This document shows positions 22,301 through 26,273 of a stretch of DNA of 26,273 nt, piece after piece. The stretch's first letter is position 1, and each line of letters starts with the position of its first letter. The stretch is from Priapulus caudatus (lineage: Eukaryota > Priapulida > Priapulimorpha > Priapulimorphida > Priapulidae): the NCBI RefSeq assembly GCF_000485595.1, contig NW_014577477.1, positions 1-26,273 on the forward strand. The letters run 5' to 3'. The notes under the pieces were generated by a model. The model did no database searches, was not told where the DNA came from, and worked only from the letters and a program-made list of their open reading frames with translations. Both the position numbers and the translations under genes were made by a program.

Positions 22301-25300
22301 AGGGAAGAGAACTTGAGGCTGAATGCAGACAAGTGCGTTATCAGTGTTTCTGAACTGACGTTCATTGGAGATGTTATCAGTGACAAGGGAGTCAAGCCTG
22401 ACAGCACCAAGATCGAAGCAATCCATGCAATGGATAGACCAACCAACAAGAAGGAAGTGCGGAGATTCCTAGGAATGGTGACATATCTAGCAAAGTTTGT
22501 GCCTGATCTATCTACGGAGACAGCACCGCTCAGATCACTCCTACACCACAAAACATAGTGGGAATGGCAGCACGAACATGAGAAAGCCTGGACGCGACTC
22601 AAAGACTTGCTATATAGTGAACCAGTGCTGAAGTTTTATGACCCAATGAGACAGATCAAGATGTCAACAGATGCTTCACAGTCAGGTTTAGGGGCTGTAT
22701 TACTACAGCTTTATGATGGTGAATGGTGTCCTGTGGCGTATGCATCGAGAGCCATGACGGAGACCGAAATCCGTTACGCTCAGATCGAAAAGGAGACTCT
22801 GAGTATTGTATTCGGGTGTGAGCGTTTCCACCGGTATATTTATGGACAGAGTATCATCGCAGAGACCGACCATAAACCGCTTGTGTTTATCTTCGCAAAA
22901 TCACTTGCTGATTGTCCGCCGAGAATCCAGCGACTGAAATTGCGACTACAGAAGTATGACCTGAAAATCACGTACACACCAGGGAAACACATGTACGCAG
23001 CAGATACATTGTCACGCGCATACATGAAGGATACAGGAAACAGTGACATTGACATTGAGGTGCAAACGTACATTGATGGAGTCAAATCAACAACCAGTGT
23101 GTCGGAGTCACGCATGAAAGAAATCCAGGATGAAACGCAGAAAGATGCAGATCTACAGCTGCTGATGGTCACTATATTGAGTGGATGGCCAAACGACAGA
23201 GTGACTTGTCCAATTCAAGTTAAATTCTGCAATACTGGAACTATAGAGATGAACTGTCGGTGATTGACGGGATTCTTTTCAAAGGGAGTCGAATTTTAAT
23301 TCCCAACAAATTCAGAAGTGAAATGCTGAAAAAGATTCATGTTGGACACCTCGGGATCGAGAAGTGTCGAAAACGTGCACGCGAAGTCCTATTTTGGCCA
23401 AGGATGAACTCCGACATCGCCAATGTGGTCAAAGATTGTGAACATTGTCTCACACATCGAAGACGTCAACAAGTAGAGCCATTAGATCCTCATCCGATTG
23501 TAAGTCGACCATGGGAGAAAGTGGCAACCGACTTGTTTTCATACAGTGGTCAAGACTATCTGCTAGTAGTTGACGCGTATTCAAATTATCCAGAAGTCGC
23601 TGTGTTGTCAAACGCAACTAGCAGATCTGTGATTAACTCACTGAAGTCTACATTTCCAGACATGGCGTACCAGAGGAAGTGTTCGGATACAACGGACCAT
23701 GTTATGACAGCGCTGAACTCAAACAGTTTTCGGAAGACTGGGGTTTCAGACAGACTACCTCAAGTTCAAGATACCCCAAGTCCAACGGACTAGCCGAACG
23801 CACTGTACAAAGAGCGAAAAAGATTATTCGTAAATCCAAGGAAAGCGGCGAAGATCCTCAGTTAGGACTACTTGCTTATCGAAGTACACCGATGGAGAAT
23901 GGCTATTCTCCAGCACAGATGTTGATGGGTAGAAGAATTCGCACAAACCTGCCCATTCGTACAAACCTACTGGAAACAAACACCAGACAGAGAGTCGTCA
24001 AGAAGAAAGTGTTGTCGCAAAAGAAACAGAAACACTATCATGACCGTGGAACTAAGCAGCTTCCTGCTCTTGAACCCGGTTCCCGTGTTAGAGTGTTGAG
24101 CGACGATGGAAAAATCTGGCGCGAAAAAGGGGTAGTGATCAGAGAAGTCGCAAACAGGTCGTTTATGATTCAGACAGACAGAGGGTCTGATTTGCGGAGA
24201 AATCGATCGGCATTGCTGAAGACCAACGAGCCACTGCCAAGACCAGAGGTGGAGATGTCAGTCCCCAGAAGTCGCAGGAGGAGACAACTCAGCAGCAGTC
24301 CGGTATCCCAGTGGAATCGTCTACACCCAATACTGTTGGTGACAGCCAGCCTACCTGTATCACCAGATCGGGTCGAGAGATCAAAAGGCCACAGCGATTG
24401 ATTGAAGCATGAACAGACATATATTTCAAGTTGGAAATAGTCAGCAAATTTTCAGTTAATGCAAGTTCTTTTTTGTGACAGTTAAATTTCAAGTTATTTC
24501 AGTGACAGCTGAAATTCAGTGTTTAATTTTATACACTAAATTTAGTTCATCAGGCAGATGAATATATTGTGAAAAGTTGAGCTAATGCAGGATCACTTCT
24601 TAATATAAGAAGGTATCTGAGGACAGTCAGAAAGAATTGTAAAGACTTTGAATGAATGCGACACTGCTGAGCATTAGTTCTGGAAAAGTGCATCTGAAAT
24701 GGAAAGTAGGTTAACACAACAAAATGTATACAACACCAGAGTTTGTTCATATGGTATGGTATCTTTATTTTACATACAGTGACAGTTTAAGCACAGGAAG
24801 GGAGATGTAATGATATGAACAGTTTAACATAATGACTGCTCCCTACATATTGAACTGTACTATATTAGGACCGCCCCCTATACCATGCTTGCGCACAACA
24901 CATGCGCAGTCGTCAGTTACTCAGCCAGTGCTCGCCAGATTGTACACATTTTGGATCGTCAGAATACACGTTATATGTTTGAACCCTGTTGTCACTTGTT
25001 AGTGATTGTCACAGACAGACATAACATTACAGTTGGCACTCGCTCATTTGTGTACTTTTTTGTCGTGAGCTATAGTGTCATTGACACTTTCATTTGGATG
25101 TTTAACTAGTTGAGAAACAATCTCATCAGGTAGGAATTTGAGGAGACATTCTGTGCCGTTAGTACTTACTTGTCATGTAAAAAAAATTACAATTTTTTTT
25201 ACAAATATACGCCATAGAAAATTTGTGACGTAGTCAACTTAACTCTAGCTTTACTTATGTCACCGTAACTTGCCCAAATTCGGGCTGTTGCTCGGACGCA

Positions 25301-26006
25301 AACAAACCAAAAACATAAATGCGCAGCCATGTAGTATTTAAGTATCGGTGGCTTTGGTGATCAGGTACCAGTTATCCTGCGATGCTGCAATGATTTCATT
25401 GTCGTTTCCCATCACTGTTGGTCGTATACTACCGTACGTGTATACGTCGTCACTCTAGCAGGAGTTAAGAACTACACAGGTGCTAACGGGTTAACGCATG
25501 ACATGTGGTTTTAATTTATATTGATTTCGCAACCCCTCGACTGCCACACCATGCTTGAAAGTATGTAAAAGTAGTGAAAGAAAGTGATGTAAAGTGAAGT
25601 GAAAGTATATAAGTGCGGTTATAGGTGGTTTGTTCCAGTAATTGATGAGTCGAGCTATGTCGCTATATCTGTACTGTGTTGCATCATCATTTATCGTCGC
25701 CACATACGTGTCTCTCTCTCTCTCTTGTTTCTCCACGTGTACTCTCGATACGAAGATTAAATCGGATGTTGCCAAAACTTTTTCCACAGACTCCACTCTA
25801 TCTTGCCACGCTAACAAATCAAGTTGAGGTGATGAAGTATTTGCTGGAGTATGGAGCACAGCTCCAACTGGAGACAGATGCGGGAAACAACTGCATCCAC
25901 GCAGCAGTAAAGGAGGGTCATGAGGTGGCATTAAAGATTCTCCTAGAAGCGTTGTGGAAACGTGATTGCAGGAATGCAAATGTGTTGAATGCAGTGGATA
26001 ATGATG
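16218..26006 (+). CDS. CARD-ankyrin repeat protein, seven exons, 3' end beyond the window
   Basis: Seven exons joined by eye give 257 residues that stay in frame across six introns (phases 0, 2, 0, 1, 2, 0, then 1 at the open end). Residues about 4-90 form a CARD, a death-fold domain that self-associates in signalling complexes. The match includes SGPKAF and a TDQTHLANLL end, as in CRADD and caspase-2/-9 CARDs. Residues about 91-144 are a polar linker. From about 145 there are three ankyrin repeats: GDTELHSAV, TPLYLATLTNQVEVMKYLLE and NNCIHAAVKEGHEVALKILL. The last two resemble the IkappaB and NF-kappaB p105 ankyrin domains. The likely role is a cytoplasmic adaptor or NF-kappaB regulator, which is an inference. 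The start is the first ATG opening the CARD. The coding exons carry no stop or frameshift. More ankyrin exons are expected downstream, because exon 7 ends in VDNDG with a normal donor. Confidence 0.88.
16452..16579 (+). CDS. Exon 2: second half of the CARD
   Basis: This exon encodes residues 45-86 plus two bases of codon 87, running from AETVEYNKRKK through SGPKAFDLF to THLANL. It follows a TTTCAG acceptor and ends at a GTATGT donor, phase 2. Unspliced, the frame meets TAG two codons later, which supports the donor. The motif SGPKAFD is typical of helix 5 in CRADD-like CARDs. Confidence 0.87.
16850..16901 (+). CDS. Exon 3: end of the CARD and start of the linker
   Basis: This 52-base exon completes Leu87 and encodes KPYVMVLSPGSTPLELY. 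The acceptor is ATTTCGCAG. The donor GTGCGT was chosen because it gives phase 0, which matches exon 4. The nearby GTATAT four bases later would break the frame. The exon is small, so confidence rests on phase agreement at both ends. Confidence 0.75.
16963..17265. repeat. Dispersed repeat copy A (intron 3)
   Basis: This stretch of about 300 bases begins near CAAATTATGTAGATTTTGGC. It includes GATAACTCAAGAACCGTTTG and two copies of GTTGTTACTCCTATGGGAGA. It is nearly identical to copy B (19679-19975) and related to copy C (19400-19642). No coding capacity is seen. The family is not recognised. Confidence 0.8.
17502..17561. repeat. Short palindromic element sharing the ends of the intronic inverted repeat
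   Basis: TCAAGAGTATATAATGGGAG on the left pairs with the CTCCCATATATACTCTTG region on the right, about 60 bases in all. A second ATATAATGGGAG lies in the middle. The terminal motif is the same as in the long inverted repeat at 10913-11689. This suggests one family of TA-rich, palindromic non-autonomous elements. It lies in intron 3 of the CARD gene. Confidence 0.7.
17926..17980 (+). CDS. Exon 4: linker
   Basis: This 55-base exon encodes PRKPATMVDTTQRVKFEA and ends in phase 1. It lies between a TTATTTGCAG acceptor and a strong GTAAGT donor. It has no recognised domain. The basic, polar composition fits a flexible linker between the CARD and the ankyrin repeats. Confidence 0.75.
18476..18548 (+). 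CDS. Exon 5: acidic linker running into ankyrin repeat 1
   Basis: This 73-base exon completes Tyr123 and encodes residues 124-146 plus two bases of Thr147. It holds a Ser-rich and acidic stretch (SQAGSDASNEVEKDE) followed by YGD, the first residues of an ankyrin repeat. The acceptor is GTGTTTACAG and the donor is GTGAGT, phase 2. Confidence 0.83.
18981..19095 (+). CDS. Exon 6: ankyrin repeat 1
   Basis: This 115-base exon completes Thr147 and encodes residues 148-185: ELHSAVLSRNLDKVKSVV, then a longer connecting loop through AAVNAKNWSAQ. The TELHSAV segment matches the ankyrin TPLHxA core. The longer loop before the next repeat resembles the insertion between the first repeats of NF-kappaB p105 and p100. 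The acceptor is TTCCATGCAG and the donor is GTGAGT, phase 0. Confidence 0.87.
19361..19402. repeat. (GTCC)n tetranucleotide microsatellite
   Basis: This is a run of GTCC/CGTC units of about 40 bases at the left edge of repeat copy C. It has no spacer structure. Confidence 0.85.
19400..19642. repeat. Dispersed repeat copy C, tandem with copy B
   Basis: This is a diverged copy of the same repeat, with GGTCAACGATAACTTGAGAA and CTCCTATGGGAGAGATTTGA in the same order. It directly follows a (GTCC)n microsatellite and precedes copy B, so intron 6 holds two units head to tail. Confidence 0.75.
19679..19975. repeat. Dispersed repeat copy B (intron 6)
   Basis: This is very close to copy A over its whole length, from AATTATGTAGATTTTGGC through GCCCCAAAACAGTTGTTACT. 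It is followed, as in copy A, by the TCAAGAG palindrome and then by sequence resembling that after copy A. That last part is now separated from it by the gypsy insertion: the GAGCTATAGTG..CATTGACACTTT block is at about 17600-17632 in A and at about 25067-25092 in B. Confidence 0.78.
20081..20140. repeat. Second copy of the short palindromic element, more decayed
   Basis: This copy reads ATCAAGAGTATATAATAGGA on the left and a degraded TATCCCTTACATACTATTG on the right. The core is the same as at 17502-17561, and the flanking ATATA and TTTTATATA sequences match too. It lies just 5' of the gypsy element in intron 6. Confidence 0.65.
20190..20415 (+). repeat. 5' LTR of the gypsy element
   Basis: The LTR starts TGTAATGATATC and ends AACATTACA, with perfect 7 bp inverted ends (TGTAATG/CATTACA). 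It matches the 3' LTR in length and at all but seven bases. It should contain the element's promoter. The boundary is fixed by the flanking GTTGG and the primer site that starts right after it. Confidence 0.95.
20416..20433 (+). other. Primer binding site, tRNA-Leu type
   Basis: TGGTGTCAGAAGTGTTCG follows the LTR directly. Its first 14 bases are complementary to the usual 3' end of animal tRNA-Leu plus CCA (...CACTTCTGACACCA, from general knowledge). Leu priming is known for other gypsy elements such as SURL. The last bases fit less well. Confidence 0.72.
20453..22558 (+). pseudogene. gypsy gag-protease-RT region (broken)
   Basis: The natural ATG is at 20453, but the frame meets TAG at 20474-20476 after seven codons. 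It then stays open from 20477 to a TAG at 22556-22558. Counting from 20480, residues 1-170 are a retrotransposon gag. Two zinc knuckles follow at about 212-244 (CKFCGYRHRPNAC and CIRCGKIGHFIKC). The aspartic protease is at about 287-380, with DTGA at 303-306. RT is at about 455-692, with LPFGISSAPE at 554-563. The RT active site is damaged: about 20 codons are missing near 21985-21995, the first catalytic Asp codon (22051-22053) lies in another frame, and the usual Tyr of the Y-x-D-D box is Ser (SMDD, 22223-22234). Only fragments of protein could be made. Confidence 0.92.
22559..23263 (+). pseudogene. gypsy RT end, RNase H and tether (after an in-frame stop)
   Basis: This is the same frame as the upstream segment, separated only by the TAG at 22556. 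It opens with WEWQHEHEKAWTRLKDLL, the RT to RNase H junction. RNase H follows, with STDASQSGLGAVL, the IEKE glutamate and TDHKPL, so its acidic residues are kept. The segment ends in LRLQKYDLKITYTPGKH, a conserved block before the integrase. The frame is lost at about 23222-23229. Confidence 0.9.
23224..24412 (+). pseudogene. gypsy integrase, spread over three frames
   Basis: The region from 23224 (YWNYRDEL...) encodes the integrase zinc finger: HVGHLG, then CEHC. It also encodes the first catalytic Asp (WEKVATDLF). Near 23655 the frame drops by one base. The core continues with GPCYDSAELKQF, SNGLAERTVQ (catalytic Glu) and YRSTPMENGYSP. The second catalytic Asp expected before NGP is absent from this frame, where FGYNGP is read. 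Small indels around 23680-23690 are the likely cause. After about 24250 the frame drops again. The tail TRSGREIKRPQRLIEA with TGA at 24410-24412 is the natural C-terminus. All three shifts have the size of a one-base loss. Confidence 0.88.
24413..24794 (+). other. gypsy 3' untranslated region
   Basis: This AT-rich non-coding stretch lies between the integrase end and the polypurine tract. It contains imperfect repeats of TTCAAGTT and TTTCAGT. No env or accessory ORF is seen. Confidence 0.7.
24795..24805 (+). other. Polypurine tract
   Basis: AGGAAGGGAGA lies directly before the 3' LTR, where plus-strand DNA synthesis is primed in LTR elements. Confidence 0.85.
24806..25031 (+). repeat. 3' LTR of the gypsy element
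   Basis: It is 226 bp, starts TGTAATGATATG and ends AACATTACA. It differs from the 5' LTR at seven bases, all substitutions. GTTGG follows at 25032-25036 and matches the base run before the 5' LTR. Confidence 0.95.
25037..25789. other. Intron 6 after the gypsy element
   Basis: This is AT-rich intron sequence. The part at about 25067-25092 continues repeat copy B, which the gypsy insertion split. A palindromic TGTAAAAAAA...TTTTTTTTACA lies at about 25176-25203. A CT-rich tract (about 25711-25730) comes shortly before the exon 7 acceptor. Confidence 0.6.
25790..26006 (+). CDS. Exon 7: ankyrin repeats 2 and 3
   Basis: This 217-base exon encodes residues 186-257. Repeat 2 begins TPLYLATLTNQVEVMKYLLE and repeat 3 begins NNCIHAAVKEGHEVALKILL. 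The exon closes with NAVDNDG, which normally leads into a further TPLH repeat. The acceptor is TTTTTCCACAG and the donor is GTGAGG, phase 1. It sits 6.7 kb after exon 6 because intron 6 has taken in a gypsy element and other repeats. The next exon lies outside the window. Confidence 0.9.
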
Positions 26007-26273
26007 GTGAGGGCATAGTCTGTTTCATTTATATAGTATTTGTGTTGTAACAATCTGGAAGCAGGCAGTGTCGTTTTGTTGGCATTTGCTGATGCTATAC
26101 AGAAATAACGCTTTTATGTCCTGTGTTAGTATCTTCATGGACATACCCCTGTAAAAGATCAAAGCCATGCCTTCCTCCCTCCTCGACCAAAGCAGGTCAA
26201 GCTGAACCAGTTTGTACATGTTTTTAATGGGAGCGTACCAAAATTCGACTGTGCAACAGGGCATGCACTGTCT

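Larger units (their letters stand above)
20190..25031 (+). mobile_element. Full-length, inactivated Ty3/gypsy LTR retrotransposon
   Basis: This 4842 bp element has two 226 bp LTRs (TGTAATG...CATTACA), a 5 bp target duplication GTTGG (20185-20189 and 25032-25036), a primer site, a gag-protease-RT-RNase H-integrase region and a polypurine tract. The domain order RT, RNase H, integrase places it in Ty3/gypsy. The protease and RT wording is closest to the Mag/K02A2.6-type group by recollection. No env is present. The LTRs differ at seven positions of 226 (about 3%), with no indels. Coding lesions are a TAG at 20474, a deletion plus frameshifts in RT, a TAG at 22556, and frameshifts near 23225, 23655 and 24250. 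It is therefore not autonomous. It sits in the sense direction in intron 6 of the CARD gene. Confidence 0.95.

Noticed and set aside
25491-25979. 162-codon minus-strand ORF
   Set aside because: It is antisense to exon 7 of the CARD gene, whose ankyrin repeats are clear. No motif of its own.

Overview
This is nuclear DNA from an animal, most likely an invertebrate. It has spliced genes with short exons, an animal-specific death-fold (CARD) domain, and a dense mix of LTR retrotransposon, non-LTR retrotransposon and small palindromic elements. A sponge or cnidarian would fit, but nothing here fixes the species. No bacterial, viral, rRNA, tRNA or CRISPR feature was seen.

Two host genes are visible, both made of exons too short to stand out as long ORFs. 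(1) On the minus strand, two exons (11889-12041 and 10740-10858) encode the LSM-fold protein NAA38 (LSMD1/Mak31), the small auxiliary subunit of the NatC N-terminal acetyltransferase. Splice sites and phases are intact, but the LSM core exon carries a frameshift. Its intron holds a long inverted repeat with arms of about 318 bp. (2) On the plus strand, seven exons (16218-16349 to 25790-26006, continuing past the window) encode an N-terminal CARD joined to ankyrin repeats that look like those of IkappaB and NF-kappaB p105. All six junctions keep frame. One intron is of GC-AG type. The two genes are divergent.

Layout: 1-4.98 kb, no recognisable gene, with several CT-rich low-complexity tracts. 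4.99-5.99 kb, a tandem pair of about 480 bp units, followed by a CpG-rich stretch to about 6.29 kb. 6.3-10.7 kb, AT-rich and mostly featureless, with a 187 bp MITE (8446-8632, with target duplication) and a probable solo LTR (9167-9688). 10.74-12.04 kb, NAA38. 12.36-15.9 kb, broken minus-strand LINE sequence (endonuclease, reverse transcriptase and C-terminal Cys region), interrupted by two small insertions. About 15.96-16.18 kb, a possible solo LTR just upstream of the CARD gene start. 16.2-26 kb, the CARD-ankyrin gene. Its large intron 6 contains related repeats and a complete but dead Ty3/gypsy element (20190-25031) with 226 bp LTRs, a 5 bp target duplication, a tRNA-Leu-type primer site and a polypurine tract.

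The main biological point is the CARD plus IkappaB-like ankyrin protein. This layout would place a death-fold assembly domain directly on an NF-kappaB-binding type of repeat domain. The rest of the window shows how mobile elements have filled the introns and the divergent intergenic region around these two genes.
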